A DNA stretch of 64,000 nt from Gammaproteobacteria bacterium HGW-Gammaproteobacteria-1 (GTDB taxonomy: Bacteria; Pseudomonadota; Gammaproteobacteria; Thiohalomonadales; Thiohalomonadaceae), in contig PGZL01000007.1 of NCBI GenBank assembly GCA_002840095.1, positions 169,375 to 233,374 of the forward strand, in the 5' to 3' direction. Every line of letters starts with the position of its first letter. The first letter of the stretch is position 1. The notes beneath the pieces were generated by a model, which had not been told where the DNA came from, did not search any database, and was given only the letters and a program-made list of their open reading frames with translations. Shown here piece after piece: positions 53,502 through 63,600 of the stretch. A program made the position numbers and the translations under genes.

Positions 53502-55082
53502 TTACTTCTCCCGCGTGTCGAAGAAGCGCACCTCGGGCCAGCGTTCCTGCGTCAGGTTCAGGTTGACGCGGGTGGGCGCCAGGTAGGTGAGCAGGCCGGA
53601 GCCGTCGACGGCGAGGTTGTCGTGGGCCTTGACCTTGAACTCCTCCAGCTTCTTCGCATCGTCGCATTCGACCCAGCGCGCGGTGTTCACGGTCACCGGC
53701 TCGAAGATGCAGTCGACGTTGTATTCGTCCTTCAGGCGGTAGGCCACCACGTCGAACTGCAGCACGCCGACGGCGCCGAGGATCAGGTCGTTGTTGCGCA
53801 CCGGGCGGAACAGCTGGGTGGCGCCCTCCTCCGACAACTGCTCCAGCCCCTTTTGCAGGGCCTTCATGCGCAGCGGGTCCTTGAGCACGGCGCGGCGGAA
53901 CAGTTCCGGCGCGAAGTGCGGAATGCCGGTGAACTTGAGGTCTTCGCCCTCGGTGAAGGTGTCGCCGATCTGGATGGTGCCGTGATTGTGCAGGCCGATG
54001 ATGTCGCCTGACCAGGCGTCTTCCACCGCCTCGCGTTCCTGCGCCATGAAGGTGATGGCGTTGGCGATCTTCACGTCACGGCCGAGGCGCACGTGCTTCA
54101 CCTTCATGCCCTGGCTGTAATGCCCGGAGCAGACGCGCAGGAAGGCGACGCGGTCGCGGTGGGCCGGGTCCATATTGGCCTGGATCTTGAACACGAAGCC
54201 GCTGAACTTCTCTTCCGTGGGCTGCACCGTGCGCGTGGTGGTGGCGCGCGGCAGCGGCGTGGGCGCGTAGTCCACCAGGGCGTCGAGTACCTCGCGCACA
54301 CCGAAGTTGTTGATGCCGGAGCCGAAGAACACCGGGGTCAGCTCGCCGCGGCGGAAGGCCTCCAGGTCGAACTCGTGGCTGGCGCCGCGCACCAGTTCGA
54401 TTTCGTCACGCAGCTCCTGCGCCACGCTGCCGAACAGCTGGTCCAGGCGCGGGTTGTCCAGGCCCTGGATGATCTCCGCCTCGGCGATCTTGCCGCCGTG
54501 CTGGGGCGAGAACAGGTGGATGGCGTTGTTGTACAGATGGAACACGCCCTTGAAACCCTTGCCCATGCCGATGGGCCAGGTCATGGGCGCGCAATTGATC
54601 TTGAGCACCTGCTCCACTTCGTCCAACAGGTCGATGGGCGGGCGGCTCTCGCGGTCCATCTTGTTGACGAAGGTGATGATGGGCGTGTCGCGCAGGCGGC
54701 ACACGTCCATCAGCTTGATGGTGCGCGACTCGACGCCCTTGGCGCCGTCGATGACCATCAAGGCCGAGTCCACCGCGGTCAGGGTGCGGTAGGTGTCCTC
54801 GGAGAAGTCTTCATGACCCGGCGTGTCGAGCAGGTTGATGACGTGCTCGCGATAGGGAAACTGCATCACCGACGAGGTGACGGAGATGCCACGCTGCTTT
54901 TCCAGTTCCATCCAGTCGGAGGTGGCGTGGCGCGCGGCCTTGCGGCCCTTGACCGTACCGGCGAGCTGGATCGCCCCGCCGAACAGCAGCAGCTTTTCGG
55001 TCAGCGTGGTCTTGCCGGCATCCGGGTGGGAGATGATGGCGAAGGTGCGGCGGCGCGCCGCTTCTTTCTCGATGATGCTCAT
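53502..55082 (-). CDS. prfC: Peptide chain release factor 3
   Basis: The 526-residue GTPase has G1 [10 protein letters not shown]3 [14 protein letters not shown] and G4 NKMDRES, followed by domain II and the RF3 C-terminal domain ([21 protein letters not shown], given in part). RF3 releases RF1/RF2 from the ribosome after termination using GTP. Full length, with an ATG start and no overlap with neighbours. Confidence 0.97.
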   Translation of the reverse strand: MSIIEKEAARRRTFAIISHPDAGKTTLTEKLLLFGGAIQLAGTVKGRKAARHATSDWMELEKQRGISVTSSVMQFPYREHVINLLDTPGHEDFSEDTYRTLTAVDSALMVIDGAKGVESRTIKLMDVCRLRDTPIITFVNKMDRESRPPIDLLDEVEQVLKINCAPMTWPIGMGKGFKGVFHLYNNAIHLFSPQHGGKIAEAEIIQGLDNPRLDQLFGSVAQELRDEIELVRGASHEFDLEAFRRGELTPVFFGSGINNFGVREVLDALVDYAPTPLPRATTTRTVQPTEEKFSGFVFKIQANMDPAHRDRVAFLRVCSGHYSQGMKVKHVRLGRDVKIANAITFMAQEREAVEDAWSGDIIGLHNHGTIQIGDTFTEGEDLKFTGIPHFAPELFRRAVLKDPLRMKALQKGLEQLSEEGATQLFRPVRNNDLILGAVGVLQFDVVAYRLKDEYNVDCIFEPVTVNTARWVECDDAKKLEEFKVKAHDNLAVDGSGLLTYLAPTRVNLNLTQERWPEVRFFDTREK

Positions 55083-55147
55083 GGGAATCGTGACAGGCGG
55101 AAAAGGGCGCCATTTTACCCCATCCGGCGCGGCTGTGGGGATTGCGC

Positions 55148-55612
55148 TCAGAGCGCCAGTGCCATGATCAGGGCATCCTCGCGGCCGCGGGCGGCGGGAT
55201 AGTAGTCGCGGCGCAGTCCCGCCTGATTGAAGCCGATGGATTCGTACAGCTGCACCGCCACGCGGTTGGACGGGCGCACCTCGAGAAAGGCGGTGTCGGC
55301 GCCGTGGTCGCGGGCCCGGTCCAGCAGGTGGACCATCAGTTCGCGGCCCAATCCGCGCCCCTGGTATTCGGGGTGGATCGAGATGTTGAGGATATGGGCC
55401 TCGCCCGCCCCCACCGACAGGACGCCGTAGCCGGCGATGCAGTCGTCCGCTTCGTATACCCAGCAGCTGTAGCCGACGCGGATGCAGTCGCGCAGGATGC
55501 CTTCGGTCCAGGGGAAGGGGTAGTTGAGCAGCTCCACCACCATGACCGCCTGCACGTCCTCCTCGCGCATGGGCCGCAGGCGCGGCAGCGCGTTTTGCAG
55601 CTGGGCACTCAT
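55148..55612 (-). CDS. rimI: [Ribosomal protein bS18]-alanine N-acetyltransferase
   Basis: The 154-residue GNAT protein has [20 protein letters not shown] at the start and the acetyl-CoA loop [12 protein letters not shown]. The RimI-type end [24 protein letters not shown] is conserved (quoted in part: [20 protein letters not shown]). It acetylates the N-terminus of ribosomal protein S18. The start overlaps the uracil-DNA glycosylase stop by 4 nt. Confidence 0.92.
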   Translation of the reverse strand: MSAQLQNALPRLRPMREEDVQAVMVVELLNYPFPWTEGILRDCIRVGYSCWVYEADDCIAGYGVLSVGAGEAHILNISIHPEYQGRGLGRELMVHLLDRARDHGADTAFLEVRPSNRVAVQLYESIGFNQAGLRRDYYPAARGREDALIMALAL

Positions 55613-56352
55613 GTGCCGCGGCCCTGCTGCAGGGTGTTCGCCGCCAGGCGCAGATCGTCCCAGGCCTTGCGCTTCTCGCCGGGCGAGCGCAACAGGTAGG
55701 CGGGATGGTAGGTGACCACCAGGGGGACCTCGCCGTAGCGGTGCACCTGTCCGCGCAGCTTGCCGATGGGCGTGTCGGTCTTGAGCAGGTTCTGCGCCGC
55801 GATGCGTCCCACCGCCAGGATCATGCGCGGCTGGAGCAGGGCGATCTGGCGCCGGAGATAGGGCTCGCAGTTGGCCGCCTCCTCCGTCTTCGGGTCGCGG
55901 TTGCCGGGCGGGCGGCACTTGAGCACGTTGGCGATGAAAACCTGTTCGCGCTTGAGGCCGATGGCCAGCAGCATGGCATTGAGCAGCTGCCCGGCGCGGC
56001 CGACGAAGGGTTCGCCCTGGGCATCCTCGTCGGCGCCCGGCGCCTCGCCGATGACCAGCCACTGCGCCTGGTGGTCGCCGACGCCGAACACCGTCTGGGT
56101 ACGCGTGGCGGCCAGTTCCTCGCACAGGGTGCATGCGCTCACCCGTTGCTGTAACGCAGTCCAATCCAGCGCCGCGACTTCGTTCGGCGTCGCCGGTTGC
56201 GGGTTGCGAGTTGCGAGTTGCGCCGGTACCTCGTCCCCAGGTTCAGCATCCCTCGCACCGCGTACCTCGTCCCTGGCCGGAACGGACGCGCGCAGCTCCC
56301 AGGCCTGGATGCCCATGGCGTCGAGATATTGCAGGCGCCGCGCGTCCATCAC
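55609..56352 (-). CDS. Type 4 (Fe-S) uracil-DNA glycosylase with a repeat-derived linker
   Basis: The 247-residue protein has the family-4 signature [20 protein letters not shown], the Fe-S Cys in [16 protein letters not shown] and NCEPYL, and the motif [11 protein letters not shown]. It removes uracil from DNA. Residues about 22-58 form an odd low-complexity linker, ending [16 protein letters not shown], encoded by four tandem heptamers (56195-56222) plus a second direct repeat (TACCTCGTCC). This part is variable in the family and here looks recruited from intergenic repeats. It is co-transcribed with rimI. Confidence 0.92.
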   Translation of the reverse strand: MMDARRLQYLDAMGIQAWELRASVPARDEVRGARDAEPGDEVPAQLATRNPQPATPNEVAALDWTALQQRVSACTLCEELAATRTQTVFGVGDHQAQWLVIGEAPGADEDAQGEPFVGRAGQLLNAMLLAIGLKREQVFIANVLKCRPPGNRDPKTEEAANCEPYLRRQIALLQPRMILAVGRIAAQNLLKTDTPIGKLRGQVHRYGEVPLVVTYHPAYLLRSPGEKRKAWDDLRLAANTLQQGRGT

Positions 56353-56353
56353 G

Positions 56354-57907
56354 CTAGACCGTCGGCACCTGGGGATGGGCGCGCTCGGAGGGGGCCATGA
56401 TCTTGTTCAGGGCGTTGAGATAGGCCTTGGCCGAGGCGATGACGATGTCGGTGTCGGCGCCCTGGCCGTTGACGATGCGGCCGCCCTTCTCCAGGCGCAC
56501 GGTGACCTCGCCCTGGGCGTCGGTGCCGCTGGTGATGTTGTTGACCGAATACAGTTGCAGGGTGGTGCCACTGTCGATGACGCTCTCGATGGCCTTGAAG
56601 GTGGCGTCCACCGGGCCGCCGCCCTGGGCGCACAGCTTCTGCTCCTCGCCGCCGTCCACCGCCAGGGTGACGCAGGCCTCCGGCGTCTCGCCGGTCTCGC
56701 AGCACACGTGCAGGTAGACCAGCTTGATGCGCTCGTTGACGTCGCTCTCGGTGGCGGTCTCGGTCACCAGGGCCTGCAAATCCTCGTCGAAGATTTCGTG
56801 CTTCTTGTCGGCCAGATCCTTGAAGCGGGCGAAGGCGGCATTGAGCGCCTCGTCCGATTCCAGTTCGATGCCCAGCTCGGAGAGGCGGCTCTTGAAGGCG
56901 TTGCGGCCGGAGTGCTTGCCCAGCACCATGCGGTTGGCGCTCCAGCCCACGTCCTCGGCACGCATGATTTCGTAGGTCTCGCGGTGCTTGAGCACGCCGT
57001 CCTGGTGGATGCCCGATTCGTGGGCAAAGGCGTTGGCGCCGACGATGGCCTTGTTGGGCTGCACGGCGAAGCCGGTGATGCTGGCCACCAGGCGCGAGGT
57101 CGGCACGATCTGGGTGGTGTCGATATGCTCCACCTGGCAGGGGAACACGTCCTGGCGGGTGCGCACCGCCATCACCACCTCTTCCAGTGATGCATTGCCG
57201 GCGCGCTCGCCCAGGCCGTTGATGGTGCACTCCACCTGGCGGGCGCCGTTCATCACCGAGGCCAGGGAGTTGGCCACGGCCAGGCCGAGGTCGTTGTGGC
57301 AGTGCACCGAGAACACCGCCTGGTCGGCATTGGGCGTGCCCTCCATGGCCTTGCGCACCAGCTCGCCGAACTGGTGCGGCACGTTGTAGCCCACGGTGTC
57401 GGGAATGTTGATGGTGCGCGCACCGGCCTTGATCACCGCCTCGAAGATGCGGCACAGAAAGGCGATGTCGGAACGGCCGGCGTCCTCGGCGGAAAACTCC
57501 ACGTCGTCGGTGAACTGGCGCGCACGCTTGACCGCGTGCACCGCCTGCTCCACCACCTGGTCCGGCGTCATGCGCAGCTTGCGCTCCATGTGGATGGGCG
57601 AGGTGGCGATGAAGGTGTGGATGCGGCCGGAGGCGGCCTCCTTCAGCGCCTCGCCGGCGCGATCGATGTCCTTGTCCAGGGCGCGCGCCAGGGAGCACAC
57701 CGTGCTGTCCTTGACCGCGCGGGCCACCGCCTGCACCGACTCGAAGTCGCCCTGGCTGGCGATGGCGAAACCGGCCTCGATGACGTTGACGCCCATGCGC
57801 TCCAGCGCCTTGGCGATGCGCACCTTCTCGTCGCGGGTCATGGAGGCGCCGGGGCTCTGTTCGCCGTCGCGCAGGGTGGTGTCGAAAATGATCAGGGAGT
57901 CTTTCAT
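56354..57907 (-). CDS. leuA: 2-isopropylmalate synthase
   Basis: The 517-residue enzyme has the metal motif [14 protein letters not shown], catalytic [13 protein letters not shown] and [12 protein letters not shown]-terminal LeuA regulatory (leucine-binding) domain starts at about residue 390. It makes the first committed intermediate of leucine synthesis from 2-ketoisovalerate and acetyl-CoA. It is the long (type I) LeuA, so leucine feedback is expected. A decamer-array hairpin lies in its leader region. Confidence 0.97.
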   Translation of the reverse strand: MKDSLIIFDTTLRDGEQSPGASMTRDEKVRIAKALERMGVNVIEAGFAIASQGDFESVQAVARAVKDSTVCSLARALDKDIDRAGEALKEAASGRIHTFIATSPIHMERKLRMTPDQVVEQAVHAVKRARQFTDDVEFSAEDAGRSDIAFLCRIFEAVIKAGARTINIPDTVGYNVPHQFGELVRKAMEGTPNADQAVFSVHCHNDLGLAVANSLASVMNGARQVECTINGLGERAGNASLEEVVMAVRTRQDVFPCQVEHIDTTQIVPTSRLVASITGFAVQPNKAIVGANAFAHESGIHQDGVLKHRETYEIMRAEDVGWSANRMVLGKHSGRNAFKSRLSELGIELESDEALNAAFARFKDLADKKHEIFDEDLQALVTETATESDVNERIKLVYLHVCCETGETPEACVTLAVDGGEEQKLCAQGGGPVDATFKAIESVIDSGTTLQLYSVNNITSGTDAQGEVTVRLEKGGRIVNGQGADTDIVIASAKAYLNALNKIMAPSERAHPQVPTV

Positions 57908-57921
57908 CTAAAACCTCAATC

Positions 57922-58019
57922 GGTCCGCGAATGAACGCCAATGTACGCCAACGAATGCCAAGAGAACCAGATCCGGCTCACTCGCAATATTCGCGTCCAT
58001 TCGCGTTCATTCGCGGACC
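57922..58019. repeat. Decamer-array hairpin (GCGAATGAAC type)
   Basis: The left arm (57922-57960) and right arm (57989-58019) are inverted, and each repeats a unit of about 10 nt (GCGAATGAAC, GCCAATGTAC, GCCAACGAAT / ATTCGCGTCC, ATTCGCGTTC, ATTCGCGGAC). The architecture matches the heptamer hairpins but the period is 10. It lies between pssA and leuA. Confidence 0.85.
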
Positions 58020-58031
58020 CCGTTTTTTAGG

Positions 58032-58805
58032 TTAAATGTCGGCGGGTGGCGGCGTACCGGAACTGTCCTGCTGGCGTCCGCGGCGCTTGCGCTGCAGCAG
58101 GTACACGGTCATCACCGGGCCGGACAGGGCGTAGAGCAGGAAGCCGAAGAACAGCACCTTGGGCGGGTCGATGGTGATGGTGACGTAGACCAGCACCACC
58201 ACCAGGATGGCGACGAAGGGCACCTTGCCGCGCAGGTCCAGCCCCTTGAAGCTGTGATAGCGAATGTTGCTCACCATCAGCAGGCCGGCGATCAGGGTCA
58301 GCACGAAGGCCGCCCAGCGCATGGTCGCCCCCTCCAGGCCCAGGTCGTGGCAGACCCACACCAGGCCGGCGACGATGGCCGCCGCGGACGGGCTGGCCAG
58401 TCCCTGGAAGAAACGCTTGTCGGCACCATCGACCTGGGTGTTGAAGCGTGCCAGGCGCAGGGCGGCGGCGGCGGCGTAGATGAAGGCGGCCAGCCAGCCC
58501 AGCTTGCCCAGGTTCTCCAGCGACCAGGCATAGACCACCAGGGCCGGGGCCAGGCCGAAGGACACCATGTCGGACAGGCTGTCGTATTCGGCGCCGAAGG
58601 CACTCTGGGTGTTGGTCATGCGCGCCACACGGCCGTCGAGGCCGTCGAGCACCATGGCGATGAAGATGGCCACCGGTGCAGCCACGTATTGTCCGTTCAT
58701 CGCCGCCACGATGGCGTAGAAACCGGCAAACAGGGCGGCGGTGGTGAACAGGTTGGGCAGCAGGTAGATGCCGCGGGCACGTTTGGGCTTGATTTGGTCG
58801 GTCAT
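58032..58805 (-). CDS. pssA: CDP-diacylglycerol-serine O-phosphatidyltransferase
   Basis: The 257-residue membrane protein has the CDP-alcohol phosphatidyltransferase motif DGLDGRVAR, continuing to FGAEYDSLSD, matching D-G-x2-A-R-x8-G-x3-D-x3-D in a slightly offset form, and about seven membrane helices. It makes phosphatidylserine, the precursor of phosphatidylethanolamine. The ATG at 58805 follows AGGAAGATC. The ilvC-pssA-leuA neighbourhood is common in Proteobacteria. Confidence 0.95.
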   Translation of the reverse strand: MTDQIKPKRARGIYLLPNLFTTAALFAGFYAIVAAMNGQYVAAPVAIFIAMVLDGLDGRVARMTNTQSAFGAEYDSLSDMVSFGLAPALVVYAWSLENLGKLGWLAAFIYAAAAALRLARFNTQVDGADKRFFQGLASPSAAAIVAGLVWVCHDLGLEGATMRWAAFVLTLIAGLLMVSNIRYHSFKGLDLRGKVPFVAILVVVLVYVTITIDPPKVLFFGFLLYALSGPVMTVYLLQRKRRGRQQDSSGTPPPADI

Positions 58806-58824
58806 GATCTTCCTCTTGAACAAC

Positions 58825-58891
58825 CGTAGGGTGCGCATCGCGCACCGTGCTCCCCTCGACGGCAAGAACGGTGTGCGATGCGCACCCTACG
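58825..58891. repeat. REP-like inverted repeat in the pssA leader
   Basis: CGTAGGGTGCGCATCGCGCACCG and the matching inverted CGGTGTGCGATGCGCACCCTACG form a 67-nt hairpin. The GTAGGGTG head matches the REPs of the RAYT locus near 10.5 kb but the body differs. It lies 20 nt before the pssA start codon. Confidence 0.85.
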
Positions 58892-58969
58892 ATGCTGACA
58901 GTTTAACCCAAAAAAACATGTCGCCGCAGAGACGCCACGGCGGTCTGTGGTATGTGCCCGCGCCCCAAC

Positions 58970-59003
58970 AAAAACGGCCGGTCCCTTGTGGAGACCGGCC
59001 GTT
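58970..59003 (-). terminator. Intrinsic terminator of ilvC
   Basis: On the minus strand an ACGGCCGGTC / GACCGGCCGT stem is followed by a T-run (A-run 58970-58974 on the plus strand), 25 nt after the ilvC stop. It separates ilvIHC from pssA-leuA. Confidence 0.85.
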
Positions 59004-59027
59004 CGTCACGACGGGGTGGCCAGAACC

Positions 59028-60133
<1,106 letters not shown>

Positions 60134-60142
60134 TGGTTTTTT

Positions 60143-60637
60143 TTAAATCCTCAACGCCTTCTCGCCGCGCGAAATGCCCATCACGCCGGAGCGCACGGTC
60201 TCCAGGATCAGACTCTTGTCCAGCGCCTGGATGAAGGCATCCAGCTTGGTGCTGTCGCCGGTTACTTCGATGGTATAGGTGGTGTCGGTAACGTCGATGA
60301 TGCGGCCGCGGAAGATGTCGGCCATGCGCTTCACCTCGTCGCGCTGGTCGCCGCCCACGGCGCGCAGCTTGATCAGCATCATCTCGCGCTCGATGTGCGG
60401 CCCTTCGGTCAGGTCCATCAGCTTGACCACGTCGATCAGCTTGTTCAGCTGCTTGGTGATCTGCTCGATGATGTCGTCGGAACCGCGCGTCACCAGGGTC
60501 ATACGCGACAGCGAGGCATCCTCGGTCGGCGCCACGGTCAGGGACTCGATATTGTAACCGCGCGCGGAGAACAGACCCGCCACGCGCGACAGCGCACCGG
60601 CCTCGTTTTCAATCAGGATCGATATGATGTGCCGCAT
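60143..60637 (-). CDS. ilvH: Acetolactate synthase small (regulatory) subunit
   Basis: The 164-residue protein starts with an ACT domain (ISILIENEAGALSRVAGLFS, RGYNIESLTVAPTED), followed by a C-terminal ACT-like domain. It stimulates the large subunit and binds valine for feedback. It is 3 nt from ilvI, hence co-translated. IlvN-type proteins are shorter, so ilvH is the better name. Confidence 0.96.
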   Translation of the reverse strand: MRHIISILIENEAGALSRVAGLFSARGYNIESLTVAPTEDASLSRMTLVTRGSDDIIEQITKQLNKLIDVVKLMDLTEGPHIEREMMLIKLRAVGGDQRDEVKRMADIFRGRIIDVTDTTYTIEVTGDSTKLDAFIQALDKSLILETVRSGVMGISRGEKALRI

Positions 60638-60640
60638 CGC

Positions 60641-62338
60641 TTACACCAGGATCATTTCGTCCAGGCCGGCGCCGGCCGGAACCATGGGATAGACGTTTTC
60701 CGTCTGGTCGGTGAGGAAGTTCATGAACACCAGACGGTTCTTGTGCTTGGTGAAGGCCTCTTTCAACGCCGCCTCCACGTCCGCCGGCTTGTCGATCTGC
60801 ATGCCGACGTGGCCATAGGCCTCGGCCAGCTTCACGAAGTCGGGCAGCGACTCCATATAGGAGTGCGAGTAGCGCTTGTCGTAGAAGAACTCCTGCCACT
60901 GCCGCACCATGCCGAGGAAGCGGTTGTTGAGGCAGATGATCTTGATGGGCAGGCCGTACTGCAGGCAGGTGGACAGCTCCTGGATGTTCATCTGGATGGA
61001 ACCTTCGCCGGTGACGCACACCACGCTGGCCTTGGGATGGGCGAACTGCACGCCCATGGCCGCCGGCAGGCCGAAGCCCATGGTGCCGAGGCCGCCGGAG
61101 TTGATCCAGCGGCGCGGCTTGTCGAAGCGGTAGAACTGCGCGGTCCACATCTGGTGCTGGCCCACGTCGGAGCAGACGAAGGCGTCGCCCTTGGTGATCT
61201 TGTGCAGGGTCTCCAGCACGTACTGCGGCTTGATCAGCTCGGAGCTCTTGTCGTACTTGAGGCACTCCTTGGCGCGCCACTCGTCGATCTGCGTCCACCA
61301 CTTGGCCAGCGCCTCGCCGTCCGGCACCTCACCCGAGTCCTTGATCAGCTTGAGCATGTCCTTGAGCACGTGCTCCACGCTGCCGACGATGGGCACGTCC
61401 ACCTTCACGTTCTTGGAGATGGAGGACGGGTCGATGTCGATGTGGATGATCTTGGCGTGGGGGCAGAACTTCTGCACGTTGCCGGTGACGCGGTCGTCGA
61501 AGCGGGCGCCGATGGCCACCAGCACGTCGCAGTGCGACATGGCCATGTTGGCTTCATAGGTGCCGTGCATGCCCAGCATGCCGACGAACTGCTTGTCGCT
61601 GGCGGGATAGCCGCCCAGGCCCATGGAGGTGTTGGTCACCGGGTAACCCAGCAGGCGGGCGAATTCGACCAGCTGCCTGGAGGCGTCGTTGAGCACCACG
61701 CCGCCGCCGGTGTAGAGCATCGGCCGCTTGGCGCCCAGGATCATGCCCACGGCGCGCTTGATCTGGCCGGTGTGGCCCTTCACCACCGGATTGTAGGAGC
61801 GCATGCTCACCGTCTTGGGGAAGACGTATTTGGTGCGATTGGCCGTAACATCCTTGGGGATATCCACCACCACCGGGCCGGGGCGGCCGGTCTGGGCGAT
61901 GTAAAAGGCCTTTTTCAGGGTGATGGCCAGATCCTTGACGTCCTTCACCAGGAAGTTGTGCTTGACGCAGGGGCGGGTGATGCCCACCGCGTCCACCTCC
62001 TGGAAGGCGTCATTGCCGATCAGGCTGGTCGGCACCTGGCCGGTCAGCACCACCATGGGGATGGAGTCCATATAGGCCGTGGCGATGCCGGTCACGGCAT
62101 TGGTGGCGCCGGGGCCGGAGGTCACCAGCACCACGCCGGGCTTGCCGGTGGAGCGGGCATAGCCGTCGGCGGCGTGGGTCGCCGCCTGCTCGTGGCGTAC
62201 CAGGATGTGCTTGACCTTGTCCTGCCGGTACAGGGCGTCGTAAATATGCAGGACAGCACCACCCGGGTAGCCAAACAGATGTTCGACGCCCTCGTCATGC
62301 AGGAATCGGACGACGATTTCGGCACCGGTCAGCTCCAC
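60641..62338 (-). CDS. ilvI: Acetolactate synthase large subunit
   Basis: The 565-residue enzyme has the catalytic Glu region ([20 protein letters not shown]), the FAD-contacting middle, and the TPP/Mg motif [12 protein letters not shown]. It condenses pyruvate to acetolactate. The start is GTG, 14 nt downstream of a minus-strand intrinsic terminator, so expression may be controlled by attenuation. It is the first gene of ilvIHC. Confidence 0.96.
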   Translation of the reverse strand: MELTGAEIVVRFLHDEGVEHLFGYPGGAVLHIYDALYRQDKVKHILVRHEQAATHAADGYARSTGKPGVVLVTSGPGATNAVTGIATAYMDSIPMVVLTGQVPTSLIGNDAFQEVDAVGITRPCVKHNFLVKDVKDLAITLKKAFYIAQTGRPGPVVVDIPKDVTANRTKYVFPKTVSMRSYNPVVKGHTGQIKRAVGMILGAKRPMLYTGGGVVLNDASRQLVEFARLLGYPVTNTSMGLGGYPASDKQFVGMLGMHGTYEANMAMSHCDVLVAIGARFDDRVTGNVQKFCPHAKIIHIDIDPSSISKNVKVDVPIVGSVEHVLKDMLKLIKDSGEVPDGEALAKWWTQIDEWRAKECLKYDKSSELIKPQYVLETLHKITKGDAFVCSDVGQHQMWTAQFYRFDKPRRWINSGGLGTMGFGLPAAMGVQFAHPKASVVCVTGEGSIQMNIQELSTCLQYGLPIKIICLNNRFLGMVRQWQEFFYDKRYSHSYMESLPDFVKLAEAYGHVGMQIDKPADVEAALKEAFTKHKNRLVFMNFLTDQTENVYPMVPAGAGLDEMILV

Positions 62339-62354
62339 CTCAGGAATCCCCCAG

Positions 62355-62377
62355 AAAAAAAGCCCGCGAAAACGGGC
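62355..62377 (-). promoter_or_regulatory. Terminator-like hairpin in the ilvI leader (candidate attenuator)
   Basis: On the minus strand GCCCG-TTTTCG-CGGGC is followed by seven T, ending 16 nt before the GTG of ilvI. No minus-strand gene ends here, so the element lies in the ilv leader. Upstream leader text CCCACCT can pair with AGGTGG at the start codon, giving a possible alternative fold. Confidence 0.55.
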
Positions 62378-62468
62378 ATGTTGCGAATTGGTTGTAGTCA
62401 GAAGGTGGGAAGCTACTGAGAATCGCCGCCGAGGTCAAGAGCGACGGGCACTTGGCGGCGTCTCCCCC

Positions 62469-62496
62469 TTGTCCGCGCCGCGGAAAAACCCATAAT
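62469..62496 (+). promoter_or_regulatory. Promoter of the DUF4124 gene
   Basis: TTGTCC (62469-62474) and CATAAT (62491-62496) are separated by 16 nt, with the gene start 46 nt downstream. Both boxes are moderate matches to sigma70. Confidence 0.5.
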
Positions 62497-62541
62497 AGTT
62501 GGCACGGCGCCGCCCCGGCGTCCTCGGACAGGACTATCGCG

Positions 62542-63000
62542 ATGAACAAGGGAACCTCACTCTGGTCCGCCATGCTGCTTGGTGCCGGCCTGCTGGTCGC
62601 CTCTGCCAACGGTCTGGCGGCGGCCATGTACAAATGGACAGACAGCGAAGGCAACGTCCAGTACAGCCAGAATCCTCCGCCGCAGGGGGGCTTCCAGACC
62701 ATGGCCCCCCCTCCTCCGGCCCCCGCCACCCCCGAGCCGGAAGCGGAGGCTCCCAAGGCCGCGGCCGGGCAACCCGCCGGCGCGAACGGCGACGCCATCT
62801 CAAAGGAAGAGGCGGAACGGAAGGAACTGGCGGCAACCATCGCCAGAAAGAATTGTGAAACCGCGCGCAAGAACCTGGAGATTTACACCACCTTCCGCCG
62901 GGTCATGAACGAACAGGGGGAAATCGTCACCATGGGCGATGACGAACGGGCGGCGAAGCTCAAGGAAGCCAACGACATGATCAAGAAGTTCTGCCAGTAA
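62542..63000 (+). CDS. DUF4124 secreted protein
   Basis: The 152-residue protein has a signal peptide (MNKGTSLWSAMLLGAGLLVASA...). A DUF4124 motif follows (AAMYKWTDSEGNVQYSQNPP), then a Pro/Ala-rich linker and a helical tail ending in Cys. DUF4124 proteins are envelope proteins of unknown role, common in Gammaproteobacteria. Its stop overlaps the next start by 1 nt (TAATG). Confidence 0.88.
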   Translation: MNKGTSLWSAMLLGAGLLVASANGLAAAMYKWTDSEGNVQYSQNPPPQGGFQTMAPPPPAPATPEPEAEAPKAAAGQPAGANGDAISKEEAERKELAATIARKNCETARKNLEIYTTFRRVMNEQGEIVTMGDDERAAKLKEANDMIKKFCQ

Positions 63001-63344
63001 TGCCCTACCTGCTGATCAAAACCAATGTCACCCCGGCTGACGGGGCCGCCGCACCGCTGCTGCGCAAGGCCTCGCAGCAGGTGGCACAGGCCCTGGGCAA
63101 GCCGGAGGACTACGTCATGGTGGCCCTGGAACACGGCTGCCCGATGCTGTTCGCCGGCGGTGACGCCCCCCTCGCCTACGTGGAACTGAAAAGCATCGGC
63201 CTGCCGAAGGCACGCACCGCCGAGCTGTCGGCCCTGCTCTCGCGCCTGCTGCAGGAGGAACTGGGCATCGCCGCCGACCGGGTCTATATCGAGTTCTCCC
63301 CCGCAACTGGCGAGCTGTGGGGCTGGAACGGCGCGACGTTCTAG
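63000..63344 (+). CDS. Phenylpyruvate tautomerase / MIF-related protein
   Basis: The 114-residue protein keeps the catalytic Pro as residue 2 (MPYLLIKTN) and the MIF-family end (VYIEFSPATGELWGWNGATF). It would form a trimer with keto-enol tautomerase activity. It directly follows the DUF4124 gene and is probably co-transcribed. The physiological substrate in bacteria is unclear. Confidence 0.92.
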   Translation: MPYLLIKTNVTPADGAAAPLLRKASQQVAQALGKPEDYVMVALEHGCPMLFAGGDAPLAYVELKSIGLPKARTAELSALLSRLLQEELGIAADRVYIEFSPATGELWGWNGATF

Positions 63345-63360
63345 CCGAAAACCAAAATTA

Positions 63361-63487
63361 CTCTCGCCAAGACGCCAAGACCGCCAAGAAAAACGCCGTC
63401 TTGGGTCAGTAAGTCCGCGCACCGGCCGGCGAGGTGGTGCACGTCCTTCGCCTTGTTTTCTCTGCACGCCTGGCGCCTTGGCGAGAG
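63361..63487. repeat. Octamer-array hairpin (CGCCAAGA type)
   Basis: CTCTCGCCAAG, ACGCCAAGA and CCGCCAAGAAAA (63361-63392) face the inverted TTTTCTCTGCACGCC and TGGCGCCTTGGCGAGAG (63456-63487). It fills most of the gap between the tautomerase gene and proS. The 63488-63600 remainder holds the proS leader. Confidence 0.85.
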
Positions 63488-63600
63488 TCCAATCGAATTA
63501 TTCGGGTTTAACCTTTTAATCACGTCTCGATTATCATAGGCAGCCCGGCGCCGTGGTCACGGCGCGTACTGCATTGTCATCAACGGAGAACAAGCTTCCC

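Noticed and set aside
62400-62541. Minus-strand ilvI promoter at TATTAT (62492-62497)
   Set aside because: No -35 box at a suitable distance. The same bases form the better-supported plus-strand -10 of the DUF4124 gene.
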